Assembly (NCBI GenBank): GCA_024516035.1 | Contig: CM044959.1 | Location: 22,990,884-23,054,883, forward strand | Direction: 5' to 3' | DNA: 64,000 nucleotides | Source of the DNA: Bactericera cockerelli | Taxonomy: Eukaryota; Arthropoda; Insecta; Hemiptera; Triozidae | Shown here: one piece after another, positions 44,220 through 55,676 of the stretch | Position numbering within the stretch: the first letter of the stretch is position 1 | Layout of the letters: each line of letters opens with the position of its first letter | Position numbers and translations under genes: made by a program | Notes under the pieces: generated by a model | Database searches by the model: none | Told to the model about the DNA's origin: nothing | What the model saw: the letters and a program-made list of their open reading frames with translations, nothing else

Positions 44220-45826
44220 CACTAAGCAAAACAAAATAGGGGCCACCTGTATTTTCTAAGATCATCATGTATAGTACACCTTGGATTGAAAGTTTATTCT
44301 TGTTATCTTACTTATCTTGTTAATTAGACGTTCAGGTATGAATTGTGACCCTAACTTGAATAAATGACATGAGGTAAATATCATTAATTGAGATAATAAT
44401 CAAAACAGTTAATATATTCCTATCTTGAACGGTTTGTTTGATTACCTTAATATTTTTTCTTAATAACTTTTCCTCTTGATTTAAAGTCACTTTTAGTGTT
44501 TCTTATTGACATGCCGAGGGTTCGACACCATTTAAGTCAAGAATTGCGTATCAGAGCCGTCACTCTACTTAAAGAGGGCCTTTCTCAGCGGAGTGTGGCC
44601 AACAGGCTTCAAGTGTCACGGCGAGCCATTCAAATTCTATGGAGTCGTTACCAAGAGACTGGAAATTTATCAAGAAGACCAGGAAGTAGGAGACAGCGCT
44701 CAACCACTGAGAGAGAAGACCGATTTATAGCCAGGACAGCCCTGCAGGAACGGTTCACATTCGGCCCCCGCGTACAAATGGATCTCCAGGAGTACTCCAA
44801 CACAGTTGTAAGTGCTCAAACTATTCACAATAGATTGAGAGAGGTACAAATTCGCTCTAGGAGAAAAGTTCGTAAACCTAAACTTAGTTCTGGACACCGC
44901 GCTGCAAAATTAAGGTGGGCTAGAGAACACCTGCACTGGACTGATGAGGAATAGAAGTGTGTGCTCTTCTCGGATGAATGTAAAGTGAAATTTGAAAGCG
45001 ACGATAGACGTATTTGAGTGTTCCGATGCTCAGGAGAGAAGTTTTAGAGCTCTTGTAATCATGAAGCAGATCCTCATGGGGGACCAAGTGTTATGGTAGG
45101 GGGGGGATTAGTAGCAGAGGGAAAACCGATCTGGTTTTCCTTGTTGACGAAACGGTAACCTCTCAACTTTGTGTGAATAATGTCATCGTTGCCCATGTGC
45201 TTCCATTTAGCGAAAGAACCGGGCCCAACTTTATCTTCATGCATGATAATGCCCGCCCCCATACGGCAAGAGCAATTGTTGAGGTATTTCAAGCAGCGGG
45301 GATCAGAGTTCTCGGCTGGCCAGCGATAAGCCCAGACTTCAATCCTATTGAACATGCATGGGATTACCTTAAGAGGGAGATTAAAACCCTAAAAGACCTG
45401 ATCCAGACTCAAGATCAGCTCATGGAGGCTTTAACAGCTGCATGGAACAGGATTCCGGAAGAGCGCATCCATGTACTCATCCAAAGCATTCCAAGAAGAG
45501 TCCAGTCATGTGTAACAGATCGTGGAGGTCACACTCGGTACCAAGGAGCCGATAAATTTCAATTCCTTCTTGGTATGCTGTTGTAATGGTTGAACAAGCG
45601 TCTTAACTTTTATTCTCATGTTTGTTCTAAATCGACCATTTTCAAAAAATAAATAAAAATCTTGAATTTTTTTTTAATAAAAACTCGTTTGTTTTTACCT
45701 AAATAGTTAGAGAAGAATGTATTGGAGTAATTTCAACCTTTTATTTCATATTTAAACCTATACATTTGAAGTAGTAGGTCCGAATCTCTAAAAATACTTG
45801 TGGCCCTTATTTTGTTTTGCTTAGTG
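44220..45826 (+). mobile_element. Tc1-like DD34E transposon, full length, inactive
   Basis: A 1607-bp element with TA duplications at 44218-44219 and 45827-45828. Terminal repeats of 27 bases with one mismatch (cactaagcaaaacaaaatag on the left) continue weakly to about 40 bases. A single transposase gene inside (44511-45586) is broken. Structure and size match intact Tc1-family elements, so only point damage separates it from an active copy. Confidence 0.95.
44511..45586 (+). pseudogene. Tc1-like transposase pseudogene
   Basis: The ATG at 44511 starts a bipartite DNA-binding region: a first helix-turn-helix (LRIRAVTLLKEGLSQRSVAN, then RLQVSRRAIQILWSRY), a GRPR-like hook (SRRPGSRRQRS) and a second helix-turn-helix. 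Premature stops are present at 44952-44954, about 45015 and about 45048. The first catalytic Asp is in FSDE just after the first stop. The frame changes before 45173, after which the second half is open: HDNARPH carries the second Asp, and 34 residues later NPIEHAWD carries the Glu, giving DD34E. The TAG at 44952, two further stops and at least one frameshift exclude a working enzyme. The 5' leader lies inside the transposon. Confidence 0.92.
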
Positions 45827-46136
45827 TAATTGACTCCCAAATTTAATCACCTCCACAACATAATTGGTATCATAAATACAAAAATACTTGTGAATTCTCT
45901 CTCTGTGTTATCTTATAACTTGTCAACACTGTATGTTATATTCTCAAGTCATAAGGGCCGAATTATGAAACAGGATTAGTTAATCTGAGTGGACACTATC
46001 CCTTAACTTTCACCTGGTCAACAAACGTAGAGGTCATAAGCCCGGCTTTGTAGCTGTATGTTACCACTGTGGCGTAACGGAGCTGTATCCAGCCTTCGTG
46101 ACGGAATATTTTGAATTAAAATTTTATTTAGTTTTA

Positions 46137-46373
46137 TCTTATATATAAATGTCAAAGTCACTGACTGACCACTCACTGACTGATCATCGCTCTACAGCCC
46201 AAACCGTAAGTCCTAGGAAGCTGAAATTTGGTGGGTAGCTTTGTCTTATAGTCTAGATGTGCAATAAGACGGGATTTTTCGAAATTCCCACTACAACACC
46301 TGACATTGGCGAAAAAGGACTTTTTGCTTTCACGGCCATGCCTCGGACCGCAAAGCGGGCGACAGCCCGCTAG
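46137..46373 (+). mobile_element. Non-autonomous Helitron, copy 2
   Basis: It starts A|TCTTATATATAAATG and ends with the hairpin gcgggc-gaca-gcccgc (46355-46370) running into CTAG|T. Shared blocks with 9351-9614 (acggccatgcct, gcccaaaccgtaag). 237 bp and non-coding. Confidence 0.82.
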
Positions 46374-46383
46374 TTAAATATAA

Positions 46384-46593
46384 AAAAAAATGTCCCAGGG
46401 ACCGTCCTTCCGGAAGGGAACCGAGGATGCAAGAAGCATTTCCTCTTTGAATGGCCAGACCAATTTTTTGGTAAAGAAAATGATTGGAACGGGGATCACC
46501 CGTAATTCCAATCAATTTCTTTCCCAAATGGTCTAACCATTTTTTAGATTCGACGCTCCAAGTGCCTATGGTTTCCACAGCAACAGGTTGCAT
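46384..46593 (-). pseudogene. Retrotransposon-type C-terminal coding remnant
   Basis: The minus frame reads QPVAVETIGTWSVESKKWL, DHLGKKLIGITGDPRSNHFL, YQKIGLAIQRGNASCILGSL. This pattern (PVAVET.G, LG..L...TG, FL.Q.I..AIQRGNA) is one I associate with the extreme C-terminus of certain non-LTR polymerase proteins in invertebrates. The upstream polymerase is missing, and the frame runs into the Helitron. The family call rests on pattern memory and needs a search. Confidence 0.55.
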
Positions 46594-46668
46594 TAAAATA
46601 CCTATTGGTCAGCTGATAAAATCTATGGGTCGGCTGAGATTTTCTAATCCTGTTTGATAACACGGCCC

Positions 46669-47082
46669 TAGCTTCTCTAGACTCGGACTTGTGCTGCAGG
46701 GATTTATTGACACGAAGGAAATATTAGTATCTCTATTGAAAGATGATAAATTCCTCCCCTTGGCTAGTGTCCAATATATCCTAACAAATGATTACACATG
46801 GAAAAATTTACAGGGTTCGCTGATAGCTTCTAATATCGTTGATTGTTTTCTCCATTTACAGAAAAGACTAGGTTTTGGATTGTATCAAAAATGTGTACAA
46901 AATGTCAAAAAATTGTATTATAGGCTGGGAGGGTACCTCAAAATTGAAATTAAATAGGTACTTACGAATTGCTCCATTTCACAGAGAAAACTTTTTGTTA
47001 AATTAAATGAGAAAGGTTACGTCTTTCCTTATTTAATTCAATGAGAAACTCTAAGGTAGGTCTAAGATTAACCTGTTGGTCT
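46669..47082. other. Intergenic, weak frame only
   Basis: An 88-codon frame (46691-46957) starts at GTG, not ATG, and shows no domain I recognise. It could be an old element or an exon, but I cannot support either. Confidence 0.35.
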
Positions 47083-47344
47083 CCAGCCAGCGTCGATGGC
47101 ATGTTGAATACACCGGTTCTCTTCAGAACACCGAAGTTAAGCGACATCCAGCGAGGTTAAGACTTGGATGGGTGACCATTCAAATTCTAATTCTCGTGAC
47201 GCTGGCTTTTCCCGGCCCCACTCAGGCTGGGTGAGGTCAATGTGAGTAGCAGGTTTGTGAGTTTCCTGCGAATGGAGGATAAAACCCCCGTCGTGATATG
47301 ACCATGGCAGTTGAAAGCGACGTTAAACCCCACTTAAAAAAAAA
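47083..47344 (+). mobile_element. 5S rRNA-headed SINE (young copy 2)
   Basis: Almost the same sequence as 8577-8850, with only a few substitutions (for example gtcgatgg for gtcggtgg and aggataaa for agggtaaa). The 5S-like head, intact ggatgggtgacc and tail are all present, with a short A-run. A 13-bp target duplication, aacctgttggtct, flanks it at 47070-47082 and 47345-47357. The near identity of two copies about 38 kb apart points to recent activity. Confidence 0.93.
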
Positions 47345-47357
47345 AACCTGTTGGTCT

Positions 47358-48629
47358 TACTTTGATCATCAATTTAGTAACAACAAATTCATTGGACGGT
47401 TTCTACATTTTCTTCTTATTGTCCACAAGAACACTATTGTGAATGTGGGTGGAATATACCACAAACACCAATGAAAATAAATATAACCAAAATATATATA
47501 AGCCCTTCTGGGAACACTCGAAAAGTTTCATAAAATCACACAATTTTTTCATATTTTTTTACATCATAAGACAATTTTTGTTAGCCCCAATAACTACCAG
47601 ACCGTTTGTACGAGTAAGGCCGGTGATGGCTTTAAACACATCGCCTGGCGTCATAGATGTGCACAGACTAAAAAAATCTGGTGTAAAGAAACCATGACTT
47701 TCCTTGTCCCCCAAAAAGAAGTCGAATGTACTAGGTAGCTAAAAATCAATGCCAGATTCGTAATCATCACTTAATAATCAGATCAATGAAACAAGAGCCA
47801 ATTCAGGCGTTAATTACTCATGATATCACTTCTTCTTAGGAAACAGCGTTCTCCTTCTTTTTTTTAACACAAGTTATCACTCATCAATGCACTGTTGTAG
47901 AACAATTTATATAGGAAAAGCTACACCATATCCAATGCAGGAAGCCACTACGACAGTAATCCAGAGTTCCTCCTTCTCTCTCTCTCTCTCTCTCTCTTTC
48001 TATTCCCTATATTTCCCTTCGAATTGTTCACCCCCTCTCCCCTCTCCTTCACCGAAACATATTTGCTTTAACACATGCTTTGTCATCCATATTTTATTCA
48101 TTTCAAATTAAATTAATGTTGTTTTGATTGCATCCTTCTCCTCATTTCTAATTTCATTTGTAAATTCAATTTTTTTATAAATTTAATGCTCTCTTTCTAT
48201 CTCTCTCTCTCTCTCTCTCGTCCTCTTTCTCTCAATCTACCTTCTCTTTATCCCTATCTCCCTCCTCCTTTTATCAATGTCTCCCTCTCTCTCTCATTAT
48301 CAGCAATTATTCCTGCATGCATTCTCCTACGCTTCATGTTTTTAGTGTTACTGTTTTTAGTTGCCACAATTTTTTAACAGGCTATTAAACTCTATGAGCA
48401 GTGACCTGAGATGACGAACATCAGAGTGCATGTAATTTATCACTTGAGTTGGACTCATTTCAACAAGTAGGTACCTAACTACTTTGAGAAATTATTTATC
48501 AGAAGGGCTTGATCGAATCCACTTGGAAAACCAATTTGGCTTTTTAGCTTCATATACCTTCATCCATTGTACAACGGAACATAGTTCCTTAGTTGGGGTA
48601 CGTATTTACCTAGTAGGTACTTTAATAAT
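47358..48629. other. Intergenic with CT microsatellites
   Basis: (CT)n at 47973-47998 and 48193-48220. Small frames (74-84 codons) are not supported. Confidence 0.5.
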
Positions 48630-48805
48630 AATAATAACCACCAGGCGAGGTTCATGCTCAAAGCATATTATACTACCAAACCCTAAGATTCTTATTATTA
48701 CGTATGTGGTCACAAACTCAAATTAATGAGGAAAAATTCATGCACTGGGTGGGATTCGAACCAAAGGATCTCTACGCTACCTGGATTACCAGACTAGCAT
48801 ATTAA
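48630..48805 (-). mobile_element. tRNA-derived SINE with a repeated body
   Basis: On the minus strand, a head with gtggttaatatgctagtctg and ggttcgaatcccaccc, then the body shared with 36785-36890 (plus-strand ccaccaggcgaggtt, gtggtcacaaactcaaat). Confidence 0.6.
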
Positions 48806-48927
48806 CCACTTTCTCCTTTAGAAACTGAGAGAACCCATACTTGTACATGTACATACATTTTTAATGACCAAAGGACATTTATTTTTGAGTAAATGAGTAC
48901 CACTGCATCAGTAGGCTAGTACCCAGA

Positions 48928-48966
<39 letters not shown>

Positions 48967-49319
48967 TCTCACGTGCCAACAGTAGGAACAGTTCAGCAAG
49001 ATACAACACACAGTTACTCCTTATAACGTGTTTCCCGGAGTAATAAAAGCTCTGAGCTTGTACTTGCATGCCTTTTATTATTTGGCAACAGTGAAACAGC
49101 TGCAACTGTAAGCTCCTTCCACACTCTCTCTCCCCTTCTATCTCTCTCTCTCTCTCTCACAATCCTCCCCCTTTCCCCCTTTCCTCCTCTCTTATCTCAT
49201 CCCTTCTCATTCGCTCTGTTATTCTTTCTCTCTTCCAGCACATCCGCTCTGTACATCCAATTTTCTGAAAGTACAAACCAATAAATATAATTGGAAAAAC
49301 ATGGAAAGATATAAAGAAA
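48806..49319. other. Intergenic with CT microsatellites
   Basis: (CT)n at 48930-48970 and 49138-49160. No gene is supported. Confidence 0.5.
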
Positions 49320-49605
49320 AAGGTGGGGGGAAAGAGAGAAAGATAAAGAGTGAGGTAGAGAGGGGAAGATGGGGGTCAGGAAGAGAGAGGGGGAAAGAGA
49401 GTGAAATGAGAGAGAGAGAAGAGGAGGTGAGGGAGAGAGAGGGGGGAGGAGAGTGAAATGAGAGAGAGAAGAGGGGGTGAGGGAGAGAGAGTGGGGAGGA
49501 GAGAGAGGGGGGTTGAGGGAGAGAGAGAGGGTGAGGGCGAGAAGAGAGGGTGAGGGAGAGAGAGGGGGAGGAGAGAGAGGGAGTGGAAGGGAGGAAAAGG
49601 ACTGG
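49320..49605 (+). repeat. Homopurine GA-rich tract
   Basis: gagagagaggg and gaggagagtgaaatgagaga words are repeated. Another long G/A-only stretch. Frames across it are artefacts. Confidence 0.9.
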
Positions 49606-49960
49606 ATAGGAGGAACAGGGAAGAAAATATAGCTCTAGGCTTCTTGTTCATTGTACTACCTAATAGAAACACAGCATGGCTGAAACCCGGCCGAATGCGA
49701 GTAGCAATCTGCAATGGAAACTGGCGAATTTCTTGTGCATATTTACAGTTATATTTTCCCTCAAACCACCTGTTATAAATAAAATATCAAATGCATTTGT
49801 GACGCTAACGGAAACCGTAGCTTGATTTGGAACTCGGAAACGGTTATTAAATTAAATCATTGTCGACAGTGTGATCTTCATATTTGATTGGATTTTTTTA
49901 TTAGATGTGTATAAAACAATCTTTTGTTTATTAAAGGATTTTTTTTTTTTTGTCATTGGT

Positions 49961-49992
49961 AGGCAAGGCTAAAGGGTTCTTTAGCCTTGCCT
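49961..49992. repeat. Perfect 14-bp hairpin, 4-base loop
   Basis: aggcaaggctaaag is exactly inverted around ggtt. It is followed by a small direct duplication (ctataattgtgaag at 49992 and about 50009). Confidence 0.85.
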
Positions 49993-50009
49993 ATAATTGT
50001 GAAGAACTA

Positions 50010-50534
50010 TAATTGTGAAGCTTATATTGGCAATTACAATATCTAAACCATCATGAATAATTCCTGTGTTGAGATTTCTATTATTCTAAACTAAAACAAT
50101 GGTTGAATGTAAAAGGGAGGTAAAGGGGGGTAAAAGTTGTCCGCTAGGGACTAGTTTTACCCGTGTGACAATGCAGGTGTCAATAATGCGCAAAGTTGTC
50201 CGAACAAAAATGTTTACCATTTTCAATATTGTCCTTGTTCTAGTGACATAGGTCACTGTGGTAAACTTCTGGGGGAGGGGGGGGAGTTAGTCCATCCAGA
50301 TGACATTCTCAGATTGTTTAAAATTATATCTAATTTTAATCGTTAAAAGTACACTTCGTGTAACGAATTTGTTGAAAGGCGGAACTTTACTTAAAAGTTT
50401 ATAAAATACCTACATTGTCCACATCTTAATTTCTATGCAAATTGTATGCAGATTCTTTGTGATACGATGACACGACTTTAGGGGGTAACTTTGTCATCAC
50501 GACACTCAATCACATATTTGTCTGGTGAAATTTA
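50010..50534. other. Intergenic, no gene recognised
   Basis: No frame or bounded repeat is supported. Confidence 0.45.
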
Positions 50535-50705
50535 CTTGCTGGTTATATCAACACTGGTCGCTATCCTTACAAATAGTTATACATTCTTCCTCACGAGGTA
50601 TGGAAGTGGACCCAGGACATAGGAGCAGAATTATTTTCACCTAGACGGGAACCGATCCTGGGTCACTTGTGAGCAAGCCAAGTGGCTATACTCATCCGGC
50701 CAGGA
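50535..50705 (-). mobile_element. tRNA-derived SINE (family C)
   Basis: Plus-strand cactggtcgctatc, cctcacgaggtatg, gtggacccaggacatagg and gggaaccgatcctgggtcac are the reversed family C order. The head is near 50640-50700. Confidence 0.68.
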
Positions 50706-50783
50706 TGGCTTTTGACTTCGCCGTTTTCACAAATAAACAAAAATATATACTACAGCTAGGGATTTTGCAAGAAAACGTTTTAA

Positions 50784-50915
50784 GGTCGAGTTATAAAACA
50801 GGATTACATTTAAGATGAACCAGACCTTTACTCAACTCGGATTTTCAAACAAGCACTATAGCCCAACTTGAGGGACAGTAGCTTCTTAATTTTAATCCTG
50901 TTTATAATTCGGCCC
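50784..50915. mobile_element. MITE family G, copy 3
   Basis: ggtcgagttataaaacagga on the left against the inverse of taatcctgtttataattcggccc. The core is caactcgg/cccaacttgaggga. Flanks ttaa and tta may be a target duplication. Confidence 0.78.
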
Positions 50916-51567
50916 TTACAGTTTGTGCTGAACCTAAAACCTGGACTAAAGGGTCCATTAAGTTAAATCCTTTCTCTCCAGTTTAGTGAAGAGCGGTGAA
51001 AACCTTGTCGTTTCAATTAGCATTTTATTTTCTAAGATTGAAATTCCAAATGGGTAGGAGTAACATTAAATTTATTCAACCGAGCTAGGGAGGAGCGGGC
51101 AAACCTTGCGATGAAAGTTAATGGCGATTATGATGATAATTATTGTTATCATAGCAGTATAAGGGTGGGACGGCAGAGTAATGTCTGCACTAACAGGTGC
51201 TGCTGAAGCCATTTCTCTTTTAATTAGTTCTTTTTGTGTTTCATTTTCCTTCTTTGCAAATTTTAAAAGTCTTGAAATGTTAGGTCATTGTACTTCTCTA
51301 CCACCCAACGTCAATGGGTATTTATTTATGATGTACCTATATTAATACGAAAAAGTATTATTTGATTTTTCATCGATCTTTCTAGAGATTTTTTTATTAT
51401 CTTTGAATTATAATATAACATAACTCATGCATGGGAAATAAAAATAATATATTTATATAAACAATAACATTAATTATCAATATTATTTCCGAAAACATCT
51501 ATTGATATGATATTGGAAATAATGTTTTGTTCTGGGGTTGTTTTTCTGCACATTATTTTGTTAATTA
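50916..51567. other. Intergenic, no gene recognised
   Basis: AT-rich. No feature is supported. Confidence 0.5.
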
Positions 51568-51635
51568 CACTACATTCATAGCATATACGATGCACTACAT
51601 TCATAGCATGTACAGTGCACTACATTTTATAGCAT
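51568..51635 (+). repeat. Short tandem repeat, about 26 bp x 3
   Basis: cactacattcatagcat is repeated three times with a variable spacer (atacgatg, gtacagtg), the last copy altered to attttatagcat. Confidence 0.75.
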
Positions 51636-52144
51636 TAACCAAGTAAAACAATAGAGAAAAGAAAGATAGCAGAAGGAGAGATAACGTACTGTAAGAGGAA
51701 AGCTTTAATAGGATGGAACAACTGATGAAGCAGTAAGGGGTGGGGAAGACGGGAGATGGGGGGGGGCAGCATTACAGGAACAAATAGAAGTTTTCTATTG
51801 AATTGTCCATTGTCAATTTTGCTAAAAGAGCAATATGATATTTCCTCTACTGCCATAAGTATTGAGCACAGTGACCAACCTATTGGGAATTTTTCCAAAC
51901 TTTGTTTTCGAGAACATTTTTATTTCCAAGTTCTCGATATAGGTATGTATGTATGTTGTAATTATGTATGTGGCTACTGAGTGGGAATTGGAAGTCGTTT
52001 GTTGGAAGAGAAAGGTCAGAATATCTGTCAGCTTGCAAAATTTAGACTTGCTGAAGCAAATTGAATGTCCTGGATTTTTTAAGGTCACTGCAGCGGACAT
52101 TACAGGTTGGTTGATTTTGTGTAGCTATTCACTACTATTTAGGT
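51636..52144. other. Intergenic, no gene supported
   Basis: Overlapping frames of 65-92 codons on both strands show no domain. gtatgtatgt-type short repeats lie at 51944-51972. Confidence 0.4.
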
Positions 52145-52410
52145 AGTCACCGTGGCCGAGCAATGTAGCACACTAGACTAGGGCACACGGAGACTTGGGT
52201 TTGAATCCCAGCAGAATCAGAATTTTTCCGTTCTGTATTTTTAAGTTACGGGGTCCACTTATACCCCGTGAGGGAAAAATGAGTAGCCACTTTGATGTGA
52301 GTAGCGACCAGTCGTGGAATTGTGGGCAAAATAATAAGGTAGGTAATAGGATATTAATAAAAGTCAATAAATTCTGCGCTATGCACTAAAATTATGATGA
52401 TAACAATAAC
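52145..52410 (+). mobile_element. tRNA-derived SINE (family C), with complete head
   Basis: The best head in the window: caccgtggccgagcaatgta, cacactagactagggc, cggagacttgggtttgaatc, ccagc. The body tttccgttctgta, ggggtccacttataccccgt, gagtagccactttgatgtga and cactaaaattatgat follows. Confidence 0.8.
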
Positions 52411-53290
52411 AACACAAAAGAACACTTTTTCATTCATTGGAGAGCCAAAATTTTCACAGGTTGTAAGAGCCTCCTTTAATTTAGGTACTTCAGCGCAGTT
52501 AAAATTTACTGTATAATCTACAATGTACAATATTTTCCAGAAAAAGTGGATAGCACTCGATACATTTTTGAACGCCTTGGAAATTTTCAATTCACACTAA
52601 ATTTCAAGCATAGAAACCATGGCCCGCCCTTTGGACAAAACACAGGGATTCGGTTATAACTTTCTCAAAAAAAAATGTCCCGCATACATCTGGAAATGCA
52701 TGTATGGGTGGCGACAATGGAATCGATGTATATCTGCATCTATTTCGGCAGTTCGACTCCCGTGCGCTCAACACTCTTATCAGATGGAACCACCTTGATT
52801 AAAATAAGAACTATGTCAACGCGTCACAGAAAGAGTGTAACCACCACACAGAGAGAGTGGTAATTCTTCAAGTACTGCATTAGAGAGAGAGAGAGCGACG
52901 TCAATAAGGATTAGCTGACTATTTTTAGCAGTGTGAACGTCTCTCTAATGCCGTGACAAGTGAGAGGGGAAGAGTGAGTGTAATACAGAACACAGCCACC
53001 AAATAGGGAGAAAGAGAGACAGAAAAAGAGGAGAGGAGAAAGGGGATGAATAAAGGAGATTATTCGACATGAAGTGTTTTTTATACTCTTTTCAAAGGAC
53101 ACTTTTTTAACGTAGCAGCTGGTAATTTTTTTATGCAAATATTTTAAATTCAAACCAAGTTACTCATGCATAATTTTAACATAAATGTTTAGCCAAATGC
53201 GTTCCAAACATTCTTTAATATTGTACAACTGTATCATAGTATGCAAAGCTACATGAGGATTGTCATAAATAAATAATGGACGCCACTCTC
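52411..53290. other. Intergenic, no gene recognised
   Basis: A short GA-rich stretch at 52885-52900 and near 53000-53050. No supported frame. Confidence 0.45.
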
Positions 53291-53529
53291 AGGGTGTTTA
53301 ACACGTATGAGACGGGTCCTATTTTCTATAGTTTGTACGCTGGGACGGCATCAAATTAGGGTATGTGTACCAAATATGACAACAACAAAAAAAAATTGGT
53401 ATGGGCGAGTACAAAAATATATTAATAATAACATTATCTGTGCCCAACGGGTGGGTCACGTTACAAGGGAAATTGAAAAAAAAACGTGACCCACCGGTGG
53501 GCACGCCGTCTCATACGTGTTAAACCCTT
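53291..53529. mobile_element. MITE, about 239 bp
   Basis: agggtgtttaacacgtatga(gacgg) on the left against the inverse of ccgtctcatacgtgttaaac(cctt) on the right. Inside, the right half has a palindrome gtgacccaccggtgggca. The outer few bases (agggtg) resemble the 12553 element, but the rest differs. Confidence 0.82.
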
Positions 53530-53566
53530 GTAGGTACATATTATTATCTACACACAATGCCCTATT

Positions 53567-53598
53567 AGGACACCGGACACTACCAGATCCGGTGTCCT
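53567..53598. repeat. Perfect 11-bp hairpin
   Basis: aggacaccgga is exactly inverted around a 10-base loop. GC-rich compared with its surroundings. Confidence 0.8.
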
Positions 53599-54429
53599 CA
53601 TATATAACTACATTTAGAATGATGAAATAATATTTTCCTGTCAAGCTCTAGTTTAATCAGGGTTAGCCTCCTCAATTTGAACAATTAGTGCTTTTACGAT
53701 TAGAGTTCCATCGCACCCAACTCCAGTGATATCTAAAGACAGTCTACTCTTCTGTCATTAGACAGCAAAACTATAGCAAAATTAAAGCAGCCTCCCTATC
53801 TTCAAAATAAGAGGAACATTATCCAAGGGTTTTCACTTCCAGCATTGTAAAATAACGCCACTGGTTTGAGAGCTGATGTGTATCAAAAAAAGGGAACTTC
53901 GATTAGCATGTAATTATTTTCTCCTCAACTTTTCGGTGGAGGCAAAACTTTCATTTGCCTATGTTTCGTGATTTGTAATTTTCTCCGGAGGGCTCACACG
54001 CAAGGCTGTCCCGATCAACAACAGGGGGGAGGGGGTGAGGGTGGGCACTGTGAGAGGGGGTGAGGTGGGCACTGTGGGTCGTGGGGTGAGGGTGTGCAGA
54101 CTGCTTTCCATCAGAACTCAGAGGCATGTTCAGGAACGAAATGTCTCTTTTCCCACCTTCTCGTGCCGTCTCACTTTTCCTACTTTTATATCATCAGGAC
54201 ATTTGGAATTTACAATAAAGCATTATTTCAACATTTGTAACACGTTTCTCTTGTGCGGGTTTATTTCAAGCAGGAATGAGCTAAGCAAGAAATAGTCTCA
54301 GACTCGAAAAATGTTGAACTCTGGTTAATGATGGTTTTCTGTCATTAGGTCGCAACTTCAGTGCTGAGTGCGTACGAACTGTACGAGTATAATAGTTCTC
54401 ACCACTTGCTTTACTAGAATGTATTGCAC
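53599..54429. other. Intergenic with GT-rich repeat
   Basis: ggtgagggtgggcactgtg is repeated with changes at 54033-54090. No gene is supported. Confidence 0.45.
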
Positions 54430-54635
54430 ATTACCACCAATGGTCGCTCTCTATTACGAAGAGCTACTCATTTTATCCTCACAACACCCAACCTACTGCA
54501 GGATTAGAAAATTTGTATCCTACCGAAATTCAAACCCAGGTCACTTAGCACGCAGGGTGTACGGACCACTGACAACTAGGCTGACAGGACCGCCACCGGG
54601 TGTATGTTGTACTGCCCACTCGGCCACAGTGATTT
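54430..54635 (-). mobile_element. tRNA-derived SINE (family C), diverged
   Basis: Plus-strand ccaatggtcgctctc, gagctactcattttatcctc, gaaattcaaacccaggtcac and actcggccacagtga. The reversed family C order, with an insertion in the head. Confidence 0.62.
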
Positions 54636-55676
54636 CTAGAAAATGATTCATAAGATCTAAACTAGTTACCAATAGAAATGCTTTTGGCTGAATAGAAATT
54701 CAAAGAAATCTTACCCACAAAAAAAACTATTACTTTCAATATAAATGTTTCTTAGACAACCAGACTGGCGACCATTGTTTTAGAGAGGAAAACAATCTAT
54801 TGTTAATTGCTTTCATGAAATACCGCTCTACTCTAACGTCTAACCGGCAAAGGATAATTAATACATTTAATAAGTATTCCCATGATCTTGCAAAAAAAAT
54901 TAAATATACGACTACAATACTCATAAAAAGTACTGAAATTTATGTTATTCAAATCTCTATCCTCTTTTCTCTTCTTCTATAAGTTCTCTCAAACTTTCTT
55001 GCTCTCTATATCCCTATCCCATATCTATTATTTATCTACTTATCTTTCCTTTTCTAATTTGGAAAAATGAAAGAATGACTGAAAGGAAATGATGCTATCC
55101 TCTTTCAGAGCTTCCCCCTTCTCAATTTTCCATGTTCATGTTGAACTTTGCAAATTACAGGGATATTGCTTCTTTTTTTTCATTTTTAACTCGAGTGACA
55201 GCATTTTTGTAAACGGAGAGATTAATGTACGTCGTATGTACTAAAAAAAAATGTCTGTGAATACCTACTGTTGGTATTTTCATTTTGAAAATAGGTACAT
55301 TTTAATATCATGCAATTTTATTTTACTAGACCATTTAGTAACTGACATTGCCATACTTCTCATGCATACATGGGTATTCTGTTTGATAGGCGCTTGGATG
55401 GAATTAATAGATTATTTTTTAGATTTTTATTTTGAAAATGCAAAAAATCTGTGCATCTGTGCAAGTGCGGAAACCAAACATTGATATAGCATTGTGTCCT
55501 AAATTCGATGTATCTGTCAAATGGATGCTCAGGCTCTTCCGAAGCTTTGATGTACATAGGTCCTTTTGGTATTGTTAGTTTCTAACCTAACTTGACTGGA
55601 AATTCCACATTCTAACCTCACCCATCCTGAATCGACACGAGTATTCACATGAAGATATTTTTTTATTATTATATAC
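54636..55676. other. Intergenic, no gene recognised
   Basis: AT-rich. Small frames (60-77 codons) without features. Confidence 0.45.

Larger units (their letters stand above)
45955..46668. mobile_element. MITE family G, copy 2, enlarged by insertions
   Basis: gggccgaattatgaaacagg on the left, the inverse of ctaatcctgtttgataacacggccc on the right. It is 714 bp instead of about 125 because it contains a Helitron (46137-46373) and a retrotransposon coding remnant (46384-46593). Confidence 0.7.

Noticed and set aside
46691..46957. Frame of 88 codons with a plausible protein-like composition
   Set aside because: No ATG at the start, no recognised domain, no splice or poly(A) context that I can defend.
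55251..55484. Frame of 77 codons with hydrophobic stretches
   Set aside because: AT-rich DNA commonly gives Phe/Ile/Leu-rich frames. No supporting signal.
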